Origin: Alphaproteobacteria bacterium
GTDB taxonomy: Bacteria > Pseudomonadota > Alphaproteobacteria > Acetobacterales > Acetobacteraceae
Assembly: GCA_026400815.1 (NCBI GenBank)
Contig: JAPLOI010000077.1
Location: forward strand, 62,001 to 126,000
Reading direction: 5' to 3'
Length of the DNA: 64,000 nt
The notes below the pieces were generated by a model. It made no database searches, was not told the DNA's origin, and saw only the letters and a list, made by a program, of their open reading frames with translations. This document shows positions 53,777 through 63,400 of this stretch, piece by piece. Position 1 is the stretch's first letter. Every line of letters starts with the position of its first letter. The position numbers and the translations under genes were made by a program.

Positions 53777-55678
53777 CTAAGCCCGCGCCCGCGCGCGCCG
53801 TTGCCGGCGGGCGAGGCCGAGCAGGATCGCCAGCACCGCCAGCACGGCCGGGACCAGCACGATGTTGAACAGGCGCAGCTGCGTTTCCAGCGAGCGGATG
53901 TCGCGCCGCAGTTCCAGCTGCACGTTGCGCAGCTTGCCGCGGGTGTCGGCGATGTCCCGGCGCAGGGCGTCGATCGTCTCGCGCTGCTGTTCCGAGATCA
54001 CGGCGTTCTGGCTCTGGCTGCCGCGGCCGGTGCGGAGTTCCGCCAGCTTCTTCTGGGTCTCGTCCAGGTGCTTGGACAGTTCCTGCTCCGTTGCGCGGAA
54101 ACGGGCTTCCGCGCTGCGGTTCATGTCTTCCACCAGTTCGAACGGCCGCAGCGAGGTGCCGCGCGAGCGCAGGCCGATCAGCGCATCACCACCCGCCAGC
54201 GTGCCGACGAGGTTGGCCACGAAGGCGCCGTTGTCGCTGAAGGGGGTGGCTTCCTGCTGGCCGAAGAATTCCTGCACGCGCACCCAGTAGCGGTCGGCCA
54301 GGATGTCGCTGTCGGCGACCACCACCATGTTGGCGGGGCCGTCGGTCTTGGCGCGGTACTCGGGCAGCGTGACCTTCTCGCGCGCATCCGGAAGCGGGGC
54401 AGGGGGGGTGGCGAAGGCGGATTGCAGTTCGCCGCGCACGCGCGCCGCGATCACCCGGCGCTGCCCGTCCGGACGGAATTCGCCCAGGATGCGGCCGGGA
54501 TCGGGCATCATCTTCACCTTCTCCAGCGGCACGGGGCCGGACAGCTCGGAGCTGGAGAGCAGGGGGGTGAACTCGATATTGGCGCCGTCTTTCTTGGACA
54601 GCGATCCGGCGGAGGCGACCGTTACCTGGCTCAGCTCCACCGTGGCGGGGTCGTTGGTGTTGAGCCCGTCGCGGATGTTGTACCAGGCGACGTAGTCCAC
54701 CACCTGCGCCCGGTCGGTGGGCGAGCCGCGCACGCGCCAGGCGCCCTTGAGGTCGCCGACGATCTGGGTGTTGTCGAAGCCGATGCCCCAGGCATCGAAC
54801 AGCTTGGCAAGATTGCTGCCGGTATCGCGCGGCGGCTGGCCGGTTTGCGGATCCGCCACCGCGCCCTGTGCCTCGCTGTGCGGATCGACCATGGCCATCA
54901 GCCGGCCGCCGCGCATCACGAACTGGTCGATGGCATACAGCGTGTTGTCCGACAGGTTCTGGGCGTGGGCCACCAGCAGCACCTGGATCTCGGGGTCGAT
55001 CACCTGTGCATCGAGCGGCACCTGGCGGATGCCGAAGGCCTGGCGCAGCTGCATGGAAGCAACCCAGGGCTGACCGGCCGCGCGGTTCTGCGTCATCATC
55101 ATCATGCGCGGGTCGCCATCGAGCGGCAGCGACGACATGACGCCGATCAGCGGGCGCTTGGGGCTGGACAGCTCATAGACCAGGCGGGTGAGGTCGAATT
55201 CCAGGAAGCGTTCGCGCTCCGGCTGGAAGAAGGCGATGGTGCGCTCGTTGTCCAGCAGGTTGCTGGCTGCGAGGCCGAAATAGACCTGCTCGCCCGATTG
55301 GTCGATCGGCACGCCCTGCAGCCCATAGGCCACGGCGCGGTCCTCGGTGGGGCTGAACGGCTCGGGGTCGTAGAATTCCAGGCGGATCTTGCCGCCCGAG
55401 GCGCTGGCGTATTCGCGCAGCATCTCGCTGATCCTGTCCGCATAGGCGCCGTACATCGGGATGCGGCTGCCCAGCGTGCGCGAATAGTAGAAGCGCAGCG
55501 TGATGGGGTCTTTCAGGTCGCCCAGGATCTTCCGCGTGCCCGGCGCCAGCGTGTAGAGGCGCTGCTGGGTGAGATCGAGCTTGGATTGGGCCAGGCGGTA
55601 TTCCGCCAGCAGGTTCACGCCGACCAGGATGGCAAATACCGCCACCACGCCGACGACAGAGGTCCAGAGACGGCGCAT
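53777..55678 (-). CDS. GldG-like ABC transporter accessory protein
   Basis: A 633-residue protein with an N-terminal membrane helix, a large periplasmic region with LDLTQQRLYTLAPGTRKILGDLKDPITLRFYYSRTLGSRIP and YADRISEMLREYASASGGKIRLEFYDPEPFSPTEDRA, a coiled-coil region (about residues 535-600) and a C-terminal transmembrane helix before the Arg-rich end. It is the GldG/IFT52-like partner of ABC-2 transporters. In gliding bacteria this complex works with GldA and GldF; outside that group its cargo is undefined. It follows the permease gene by three bases. Confidence 0.88.
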   Translation of the reverse strand: MRRLWTSVVGVVAVFAILVGVNLLAEYRLAQSKLDLTQQRLYTLAPGTRKILGDLKDPITLRFYYSRTLGSRIPMYGAYADRISEMLREYASASGGKIRLEFYDPEPFSPTEDRAVAYGLQGVPIDQSGEQVYFGLAASNLLDNERTIAFFQPERERFLEFDLTRLVYELSSPKRPLIGVMSSLPLDGDPRMMMMTQNRAAGQPWVASMQLRQAFGIRQVPLDAQVIDPEIQVLLVAHAQNLSDNTLYAIDQFVMRGGRLMAMVDPHSEAQGAVADPQTGQPPRDTGSNLAKLFDAWGIGFDNTQIVGDLKGAWRVRGSPTDRAQVVDYVAWYNIRDGLNTNDPATVELSQVTVASAGSLSKKDGANIEFTPLLSSSELSGPVPLEKVKMMPDPGRILGEFRPDGQRRVIAARVRGELQSAFATPPAPLPDAREKVTLPEYRAKTDGPANMVVVADSDILADRYWVRVQEFFGQQEATPFSDNGAFVANLVGTLAGGDALIGLRSRGTSLRPFELVEDMNRSAEARFRATEQELSKHLDETQKKLAELRTGRGSQSQNAVISEQQRETIDALRRDIADTRGKLRNVQLELRRDIRSLETQLRLFNIVLVPAVLAVLAILLGLARRQRRARARA

Positions 55679-55681
55679 GGC

Positions 55682-56413
55682 TCAGTCCGCCTTCCGATGT
55701 TCGACGATGACGGTATTCAGATACAGCCAGAAGCCGATGAAGCTGGCGAAGTAGATGATGTCGCGCAGCGACACCACGCCGCGGGTGAAGCCCTGGAAGC
55801 GTTCGGCGACGCTCAGGCGGCGGGCCACCTCGGCCAGGGTGGGCACCGTTTTGGACAGGAAGTCGGTCACCACGGGGTAGCTGGCCACGGCGAACAGGAA
55901 GCACACGGCCACGGCCAGCACGAAGGCGATCACCTGGTTCTTGGTGGCGGCCGACAGGGCCGAGCCGATGGAAAGGAACGCGCCGGCCACCAGCAGCGCA
56001 CCGAGATAGCCGGTGGCGATCACGCCGTTATCGGGGTTGCCCAGGTAGTTGACCGTGATGATGAACGGGAAGGTGAGCGCCAGCGCGATGGCGCAGAACG
56101 CCCAGGCGGCGAGGAACTTGCCCACCACCGCCTGGCCCTGCGTGATCGGCAGGGTCAGCAGCAGCTCGATCGTGCCGAGCCGGCGTTCCTCCGCCCATAG
56201 CCGCATGGTGATGGCCGGCACCAGCAGCAGGAACACCCAGGGCACGAAGTTGAAGAAGGGCGCGAGGTCGGCCTGGTTGCGGTCGAAGAAATTGCCCATG
56301 TTGAACGTGAGCACGCCCTGCAACGCCAGGAAGATCACGATGAACACCACCGCCACCGGGGTGGCGAAGTAGCCGCCCAGCTCGCGCCGGGCCACGATGA
56401 AGGTATTGCGCAT
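55682..56413 (-). CDS. ABC-2 type permease (GldF-like)
   Basis: A 243-residue membrane protein with six helices. RNTFIVARRELGGYFATPVAVVFIVIFLALQG is the usual start and LWAEERRLGTIELLLTLPITQGQAVVGKFLAA is the conserved ABC-2 signature after helix 2. It ends with VSLRDIIYFASFIGFWLYLNTVIVEHRK. It sits between the ATPase gene (one base apart) and the GldG-like gene (three bases), so the three make one transporter. Confidence 0.9.
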   Translation of the reverse strand: MRNTFIVARRELGGYFATPVAVVFIVIFLALQGVLTFNMGNFFDRNQADLAPFFNFVPWVFLLLVPAITMRLWAEERRLGTIELLLTLPITQGQAVVGKFLAAWAFCAIALALTFPFIITVNYLGNPDNGVIATGYLGALLVAGAFLSIGSALSAATKNQVIAFVLAVAVCFLFAVASYPVVTDFLSKTVPTLAEVARRLSVAERFQGFTRGVVSLRDIIYFASFIGFWLYLNTVIVEHRKAD

Positions 56414-56414
56414 G

Positions 56415-57161
56415 CTACGCTGCCTTCGGTTGGGTGATGTCGCGGAACACGTCGTCCAGCTTGCCGGAGGGATGGCGCTTCACCAGCTCCGCCGGCGTGG
56501 CATCGGCCAGCACCTTGCCGCGGGCGATGATGATGGCGCGGGTGCAGATGGCCTCCACCTCCTCCAGGATATGGGTGGAGATGACGATGGCCTTCTCCGG
56601 CGCCATCTGGTTGATCAGCGTCCGCACCTCGTGCTTCTGGTTCGGGTCAAGCCCGTCTGTCGGCTCGTCCAGCACCAGCACTGGGGGATCGTGCAGCAGG
56701 GACTGCGCGAGGCCGACGCGGCGCTTGAAGCCCTTGGAGAGCGTTTCCACCGGCTGCAGCCGCACGCCCTGGAGCGTGGTGAGCTCGATGGCCCGGGCAA
56801 TGCGGCGTGCTGCCTCCTTGCCGCCATAGCCACGGATGGAGGCGACGAAGGCAAGGAAGGCTTCCACCGTCATCTCGGGATAGGTCGGCGCACCTTCGGG
56901 CAGGAAGCCCAGTGTGCGGCGGGCGGCCACGCTGTCGGTTTGCACATCGTGGCCGCAGATGCGGGCGGTGCCTGCGGTGGGGGTCATGAACCCCGCCAGC
57001 ATGCGCATGGTGGTGGATTTGCCGGCGCCGTTCGGGCCGAGGAAGCCCAGCACCTCGCCACGCGAGACGGTGAAGGACACGTTGTCCACCGCTGTGAATG
57101 CGCCGAAGCGCTTGGTGAGCCCCTCGATCTCGATGAGCGGGGCTTTGCGGTCGGTTGCCAT
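56415..57161 (-). CDS. ABC transporter ATP-binding protein (GldA-like)
   Basis: A 248-residue ATPase. Walker A GPNGAGKSTTMRMLAG near residue 40, Q-loop FLPEGAPTYPEMTV, signature LSKGFKRRVGLAQSLLHDP (here with SKG in place of SGG), Walker B VLVLDEPTDGLDPNQ, and H-loop STHILEEVE. It powers the Gld-like transporter. ATG 57161 follows GGGGGA and gives the MATDRKAPLIEIEG start; the upstream extension is not conserved. The altered signature is common in this subfamily. Confidence 0.92.
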   Translation of the reverse strand: MATDRKAPLIEIEGLTKRFGAFTAVDNVSFTVSRGEVLGFLGPNGAGKSTTMRMLAGFMTPTAGTARICGHDVQTDSVAARRTLGFLPEGAPTYPEMTVEAFLAFVASIRGYGGKEAARRIARAIELTTLQGVRLQPVETLSKGFKRRVGLAQSLLHDPPVLVLDEPTDGLDPNQKHEVRTLINQMAPEKAIVISTHILEEVEAICTRAIIIARGKVLADATPAELVKRHPSGKLDDVFRDITQPKAA

Positions 57162-57245
57162 GGTTGTCCCCCACGCTGGTACAGCGCATCTCGCGATGGG
57201 CGGAGATAGCGCAACGCAGCCGTATTGCAAGCCGTGGCAGGCTGG

Positions 57246-59315
57246 CTATCCCGATTGCAATGTTCGCACCGCGGCTCGTTTCTCGAACAGCGCCAGCAGC
57301 ATGCGCACCGCCTTCCCGCGCGCGGTCTCCAATTTCGGGTCCTTCTGCACCAGCAGCTCGGCATCGCGCCCGGCCATGTGCAGCAGGTCTTCGTCGCGGT
57401 CGATCAGGGCCAGGCGCCAGCCGGGCTGGCCGGATTGGCGGGTGCCCAGCAGGTCGCCGCCGCCGCGCAGGCGGAAATCCTCGTCGGCGATCACGAAGCC
57501 GTCCTCGGTGTCGCGCAGCAACGACAGGCGGCGGCGGGCGGTTTCGTTCAGGCCGTCGGCGTGCAGCAGCAGGCAGAAGCTCTGCGCGCTGCCGCGGCCC
57601 ACGCGCCCGCGCAGCTGGTGCAGCTGGGCCAGGCCGAAGCGCTCGGCGTGCTCCACCACCATCACCGTGGCCTCCGGCACGTCCACGCCCACCTCGATCA
57701 CGGTGGTGGCCACCAGCACCTTGGTGCGCCCGGCGGCGAAATCGATCAGCGCGGCCTCGCGCACCGCCGAGTCCTGGCGGCCATGCGCCAGCCCGACCAC
57801 GGGGCCGAGATACTGGCCGAGATACTGGGTGAGTTCGGCGAAGCGCGCCTCGGCGTTGGCGAGGTCGATCATCTCGCTCTCCTCCACCAGCGGGCACACC
57901 CAGTAGATGCGCGCGCCATCCTCCAGCTTGCGGCGCAGGGCTTCCACGATGTCCACCAGGGTGGAGAGCGAATGGATGGTGGTGCGGATCGGCTGGCGGC
58001 CGGCGGGCTTGCCGGCGAGGCGGCTGGTCTGCATTTCGCCCCACTGGGTGAGCAGCACGGTGCGCGGAATGGGCGTGGCGGTCATCACCAGCACGTCCGT
58101 CGCTTCGCCCTTGGCGCCGATGGAGAGGCGGTGTTCCACGCCGAAGCGGTGCTGCTCGTCGATCACCGCGAGCGCCAGGTCCTGGAATTCCACGCCTTCC
58201 TGGATCAGCGCGTGGGTGCCGACCACGATCGGCACGGAGCCATCGGCGAGCCCGCCAAGCACCCGCGCCCGCGCCCGGCCGGTGACGGAACCGGTGAGCA
58301 GTTCCACCGGGACCGGGCAGATGCGCGACAGGGTGCGGTGGTGCTGGCGGGCCAGCAGCTCGGTGGGTGCCATCAGCGCGGCCTGGGCGCCGGATTCCAC
58401 GGCGGTGAGCATCGCCAGCGTGGCCACCAGCGTCTTGCCCGCACCGACGTCACCCTGCAGCAGGCGCAGCATCCGGCGCGGGGAGGCGAGGTCCTCGTCG
58501 ATCTCCGCCAGCGCCGCGCGCTGGGCATCGGTGGGCGTGTGGCCGAAACGGGAAAGCGCCTCCTGCCGCAGCCGGCCATCCCCCTTCAACGCGCGACCGG
58601 GGCGGGCCCGCACCCGGCGGCGCAGCAAAGCGAGGGCCACCTGGTCGGCGAACAGCTCGTCATAGGCCAGGCGCCGCGCCGCGTCCGGCCCGGGGGGCAG
58701 CGGGGGTGTCTGCACCGTGACCAGTGCTTCGCGGAAGCTGGGCCAGCCCTCGCGCTTCAGCAGCGGGCCGTTGTGCCATTCCTCCAGTTCCGGCACCCGG
58801 CCCACGGCCTCGGCCACCGGCTTGCGCAAATGGTAGCCGAACAGCCCGGCCGTCAGCGGCCAGACCGGCTCCACCGCCGGCAGCATGTCTGGCCGATCCG
58901 CCGGCACGATGAAATCGGGGTGCGGCATCTGCCGCCCTTCGCCCCACTTGCCGGAGACGAGCACCTTGGCGCCCACGGGCAGACGCCCGGTGGGATAGCG
59001 GTTGAAGAAGACGAGTTCCGCGAACTCGCTGCCGTCGGTCACCCGCACCTTGGTGGGCTGGCGCCGCGTGGCCGGGGGCTCGATGCCCACCACCTCCACC
59101 TCCAGCGTGCCCATCTCGCCCGGCCCCATGTCCCGGATGCGCCTTCGCACTCGCCGGTCGATGTAGCTGTCCGGCAGGTGGAACAGCAGGTCCACCACCC
59201 GCTCCCCGCCGGCGGCGCGCGCGATCAGGGTGGACAGCGCCTCGCCGACGCCGCCCAGCGAGGTCAGCGGCTCGAAAAGCGGTGCGAGTGGGGTAGGGGG
59301 CTCAGGCGCCTTCAC
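57246..59315 (-). CDS. recG: ATP-dependent DNA helicase RecG
   Basis: Processes stalled forks and Holliday junctions. The 689-residue product has the N-terminal wedge domain (LLFHLPDSYIDRR, PPATRRQPTKVRVTDGS), then helicase motifs: Walker A LLQGDVGAGKTLVA near residue 285, VIDEQHRFGVEHR as DEQH in place of DEAD, TATPIPRT and QLRGRVGRGSAQSF. Its start is a GTG at 59315, overlapping the pyrF stop by 14 bases; the frame is open further but the extra 45 residues are unconserved and Arg/Trp-rich. It is the second gene of pyrF-recG. Confidence 0.97.
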   Translation of the reverse strand: MKAPEPPTPLAPLFEPLTSLGGVGEALSTLIARAAGGERVVDLLFHLPDSYIDRRVRRRIRDMGPGEMGTLEVEVVGIEPPATRRQPTKVRVTDGSEFAELVFFNRYPTGRLPVGAKVLVSGKWGEGRQMPHPDFIVPADRPDMLPAVEPVWPLTAGLFGYHLRKPVAEAVGRVPELEEWHNGPLLKREGWPSFREALVTVQTPPLPPGPDAARRLAYDELFADQVALALLRRRVRARPGRALKGDGRLRQEALSRFGHTPTDAQRAALAEIDEDLASPRRMLRLLQGDVGAGKTLVATLAMLTAVESGAQAALMAPTELLARQHHRTLSRICPVPVELLTGSVTGRARARVLGGLADGSVPIVVGTHALIQEGVEFQDLALAVIDEQHRFGVEHRLSIGAKGEATDVLVMTATPIPRTVLLTQWGEMQTSRLAGKPAGRQPIRTTIHSLSTLVDIVEALRRKLEDGARIYWVCPLVEESEMIDLANAEARFAELTQYLGQYLGPVVGLAHGRQDSAVREAALIDFAAGRTKVLVATTVIEVGVDVPEATVMVVEHAERFGLAQLHQLRGRVGRGSAQSFCLLLHADGLNETARRRLSLLRDTEDGFVIADEDFRLRGGGDLLGTRQSGQPGWRLALIDRDEDLLHMAGRDAELLVQKDPKLETARGKAVRMLLALFEKRAAVRTLQSG

Positions 59316-60021
59316 GCATCTGCGCCAGGATGGCCCGTGCGGCCGCTGCCGGGTCGGGCTGCGCCACGATCGGGCGGCCGACCACGAGGTAGTCCGATCC
59401 GTCGCGGATCGCCTGCGAGGGCGTGGCCACGCGCTTCTGGTCGCCCACATCGGCGCCGGCCGGGCGGATGCCGGGGGTGGCGATCAGCAGGCCGGGCGCG
59501 CCGGCCGCCGCACGCAGCTGGGCCGGCTTGTCCTCCGGCGAGGCGATGATGCCCGCACAGCCCGCCTCCGCGGCCTGGCGCGCGCGGCGGGCCACCAGTT
59601 CCGAGACGCCCATGCGGTAGCCAATCTCAGCCAGGTCCGCGTCGTCCAGGCTGGTCAGCACCGTCACGCCGAAGATCATCAGGCCGCTGCCGGCCGCCCC
59701 CTTCACCGCGGCCTGCATCACCGCCGGTTCCGCGTGAACGGTCAGCAGGTCCACCCCGCGTTCGGCCAGCCTTGCCGCGCCGATTTCCACGGTTTGCGGA
59801 ATGTCGTGCAGCTTGGCATCCAGGAAGATGCGCTTGCCGGCCGCCTTCAGCTCCGCCAGCAGCCCGTCGGCGCCCGGCGAATAGAGCAGCCAGTAGCCCA
59901 CCTTGTAGAACCGCACCGCATCGCCGATCCGCTCCACCAGCGCGTGCGCCTGGGCGATCCCTGGCACGTCCAGCGCCACGATCAGCCGGTCTTCCATCGC
60001 GTCCGGGCGTGTCTGGGCCAT
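59302..60021 (-). CDS. pyrF: Orotidine 5'-phosphate decarboxylase
   Basis: Final step of UMP synthesis. The 239-residue product has RLIVALDVPG and the hallmark LDAKLHDIPQTV with its catalytic Lys and Asp (about residue 68), GVTVLTSLDDADLAEIGY and ATPGIRPAGADVGDQKRVATP, then VVGRPIV for phosphate binding. Length is that of the standard bacterial form. It overlaps recG and diverges from sdhE, with 142 bases between the chosen starts. Confidence 0.98.
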   Translation of the reverse strand: MAQTRPDAMEDRLIVALDVPGIAQAHALVERIGDAVRFYKVGYWLLYSPGADGLLAELKAAGKRIFLDAKLHDIPQTVEIGAARLAERGVDLLTVHAEPAVMQAAVKGAAGSGLMIFGVTVLTSLDDADLAEIGYRMGVSELVARRARQAAEAGCAGIIASPEDKPAQLRAAAGAPGLLIATPGIRPAGADVGDQKRVATPSQAIRDGSDYLVVGRPIVAQPDPAAAARAILAQMREGA

Positions 60022-60163
60022 GGCAGTTCTCCGCGTAATCGGCCGCTTCTACGGGCAGCGGCCAAGGCGCAGCAACCCGCGTGTGCACGCCCCGCATGCA
60101 TTCCGTGGAGATTCCAGCACCGGATGGGCTGCAAGCTTCGCGATGAGAGCGTATGTGACGGGG

Positions 60164-60466
60164 ATGACACCGGACGACTCCACCCCAGACGAGAATGGCG
60201 CCCTCGAACACCGCCGCCGCCGTTTGCTCTTCCGTGCCACGCATCGCGGCACCAAGGAGTGCGACCTGATGATCGGCGGCTTCGTCGCCGCCCGGATGAC
60301 CACGCTCGGCCATGCCGAGATGGATGCGCTGGAAGCGGTGATGGAATTGCAGGATACCGACCTCACGGACTGGCTCACCGGCCGCGTGCCGATCCCGCCC
60401 GAGGCCGATAGCCCGATGCTGCGCGAGATCCTGGCCTTCGTTGCCGGCGGCGGCACCCACCGATGA
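60164..60466 (+). CDS. sdhE: Succinate dehydrogenase assembly factor 2 (SdhE)
   Basis: Small 100-residue protein that helps attach FAD to the succinate dehydrogenase flavoprotein. The RGxxE motif, RGTKE, sits in RRRRLLFRATHRGTKECDLMIGGF (about residue 28) and is the flavinylation motif. It continues MELQDTDLTDWLTGR. ATG 60164 is preferred; 60143 (MRAYVTG) is an alternative start. Its end overlaps mfd by four bases, a common arrangement in alphaproteobacteria. Confidence 0.93.
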   Translation: MTPDDSTPDENGALEHRRRRLLFRATHRGTKECDLMIGGFVAARMTTLGHAEMDALEAVMELQDTDLTDWLTGRVPIPPEADSPMLREILAFVAGGGTHR

Positions 60467-63400
60467 CCCTGAGCGTCTACGGCGCCCCGGAAGGCTGGGA
60501 TGCCGTCCTGCTCGCCCGCCGTAGCGCGGAGCACAAGGGCCCGCTGGTTCACGTGGCGCGCGACGATGCCCGCATGGCGCGCATGGCCGAAGCACTCGCC
60601 TTTTTCGCGCCGGATGCCGAAGTGCTGCGCTTCCCGGCCTGGGATTGCCTGCCCTACGACCGCGTTTCGCCCAACCCGGAACTGGTGAGCGAGCGCATCG
60701 CCACCCTTTCCCGCCTGCTGGAACCCGCCCAGGGCACCCGCATCCTGCTCACCACGGTGAACGCCCTGGTGCAGCGCGTGCCGCCGCGCCACGCCTTCCA
60801 CGGCGGCAGCCGCAGCTTCAAGCGCGGCGACCGCATCCGGCCGGAGGAGCTGGCCCGCTTCCTCGAAGCCAACGGCTACGGCCGCGCCGCCACGGTGATG
60901 GAGCCGGGCGAATTCGCCATCCGCGGCGGCATCATCGACATCTTCCCCTCCGGCGTGCCGGAACCCCTGCGCCTCGATCTGTTCGGCGACGACATCGAGG
61001 ACATCCGTAGCTTCGATCCCGCCACCCAGCGCAGCGGCGCCAAGGCTGACAAGCTGATGCTGCGCCCGGTCTCCGAGGTGTTCCTCGACAAGGACAGCGT
61101 CGCCCGCTTCCGCACCGCCTGGCGCGAGCTGTTCAGCCCGGCCGCCGCCGCCGACCCGATCTACATGTCCATCTCCGATGGCCGCCGCCATCCCGGCATG
61201 GAGCACTGGGTGCCGCTGTTCCACAGCAGCATGGAAACCCTGCTGGACTACCTGCCCGGTGCGTCCGTCAGCCTCGACAACCAGTCCGACGAGATCCTCA
61301 CCGCCCGGCTGGAGATGATCGCCGACCACTACGACGCCCGCCGCACCCTGCCGCGCGACGGCGAGACGCCCTATCGCCCGCTGCCGTCGGAGCGGCTGTA
61401 CCTCACCCGTGAGGATTGGGACGCGATGCTGGCCAGCGGGCCCGCCTTCGCCTTCACCCCCTACGGCAAGCCGGATGGCGCCGAAGGCCCGGATGCCGGC
61501 GGCCGCCCCGCGCCGATCTTCGCCCAATCCGGTGGCGGTCCGGGCATCAGCGTGTTCGACCAGCTGAAGGCGCAAGGCGATCGCTGGGCCAGCGAAGGCC
61601 GCCGCCTGATCCTGGCCGCCTGGACCACCGGCTCGCGCGAGCGCCTGGGCAATCTGCTGCGCGAGCACGGCTTCAAGACCGAAACAGCGGAGACGTGGGA
61701 AGCCGCCCGCGCCCTGCCGCGCGGCCCGGTCATCCTCGTCTCCCTGGGCATCGAGCGCGGCTTCCTCGCCGAGGATACCGCCATCGTCTCGGAGCAGGAC
61801 CTGCTCGGCGAGCGCATCGCCCGCCCGCCGCGCCGCCGCAAGCGCGCCGACCAGTTCATCGCCGAGGCCACGGAGATCGCCGAGGGCGACCTCGTGGTGC
61901 ACCAGGACCACGGCATCGGCCGCTACGACGGGCTGGTCACGCTGCAGGTCAACAACGCCCCGCATGATTGCCTGCGGCTGATCTACGACGGCGGCGACAA
62001 GCTGTTCCTGCCGGTTGAGAACATCGAGATGCTGTCGCGCTTCGGCAGCGAAAGCGCCGGCGTGGCGCTGGACAAGTTGGGCGGGGCCTCCTGGCAGGCG
62101 CGCAAGGCCAAGATGAAGTCCCGCGTGCGAGACATGGCCGCCGAACTTATCCGCATCGCCGCCGCCCGCAAGCTGCGCGACGCCGATGCCATGATGCCGC
62201 CGGAAGGCGCGTGGGACGAATTCTGCGCCCGCTTCCCCTTCGCCGAGACGGAGGACCAGACCCGCGCGATCTCCGACGTGCTGGAAGACCTCGCCTCCGG
62301 CCGCCCGATGGACCGCCTGATCTGCGGCGACGTGGGCTTCGGCAAGACCGAGGTGGCGCTGCGCGCCGCCTTCGTCGCCGCCATGTCCGGCATGCAGGTG
62401 GCCGTGGTGGTGCCCACCACGCTGCTGTCGCGCCAGCATTTCCGCACCTTCTCCGCCCGCTTCGCCGGCCTGCCGATCAAGGTGGCCCAGCTTTCGCGCA
62501 TGGTGGCGGCGAAGGAAGCCAACGAGGTGCGGGCGGGCCTGGCCTCTGGCGACGTGAACATCGTCGTCGGCACCCATGCCCTGCTGGCCAAGAGCGTCAC
62601 CTTCAACCACATCGGCCTGCTGATCGTGGACGAGGAGCAGCATTTCGGCGTCGCCCACAAGGAGAAGCTGAAGGCGATCAAGGAGGACGTCCACGTCCTC
62701 ACCCTCACCGCCACGCCCATCCCGCGCACGCTGCAACTGGCGCTGACCGGCGTGCGCGAGATGAGCCTGATCGCCACGCCGCCGGTGGATCGCCTCGCCG
62801 TGCGCACTTTCATCATGCCGTTCGACGGCGTGGTGATCCGCGAGGCCCTGCAGCGCGAACGCTTCCGCGGCGGCCAGGTGTTCTGCGTGGTGCCGCGGCT
62901 GGAAGACCTCGACCGCATGGCCGCTCGCCTGCGCGAGATCATCCCCGATGCCCGCATGGTCCAGGCCCATGGCCGCCTGGCGCCGACCGAGCTGGAACGG
63001 GTGATGACCGAGTTCGGCGACGGAAAATACGACATCCTGCTCTCCACCAACATCGTGGAGTCGGGCCTCGACATGCCCGCGGTGAACACGCTGGTGATCC
63101 ACCGGGCAGACATGTTCGGCCTAGGCCAGCTCTACCAGCTGCGCGGGCGCGTCGGCCGCGGCAAGCAGCGCGGCTACGCCTACCTCACCTGGCCGCCCAA
63201 CCAGCGCCTGTCCGCCGCCGCCGAGAAGCGCCTGGCGGTGATGCACACGCTGGACACGCTGGGCGCCGGCTTCACCCTGGCCAGCCACGACCTCGACATT
63301 CGCGGCGCCGGCAACCTTCTGGGCGACGAGCAATCCGGCCATATCCGCGAGGTCGGCATCGAGCTCTACCAGCAGATGCTGGAGGATGCCGTGGCCGAGC

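Noticed and set aside
60049-63102. A 1017-codon open frame on the minus strand opposite mfd
   Set aside because: Antisense to mfd, compositionally biased to Ala/Gly/His and without any family motif.
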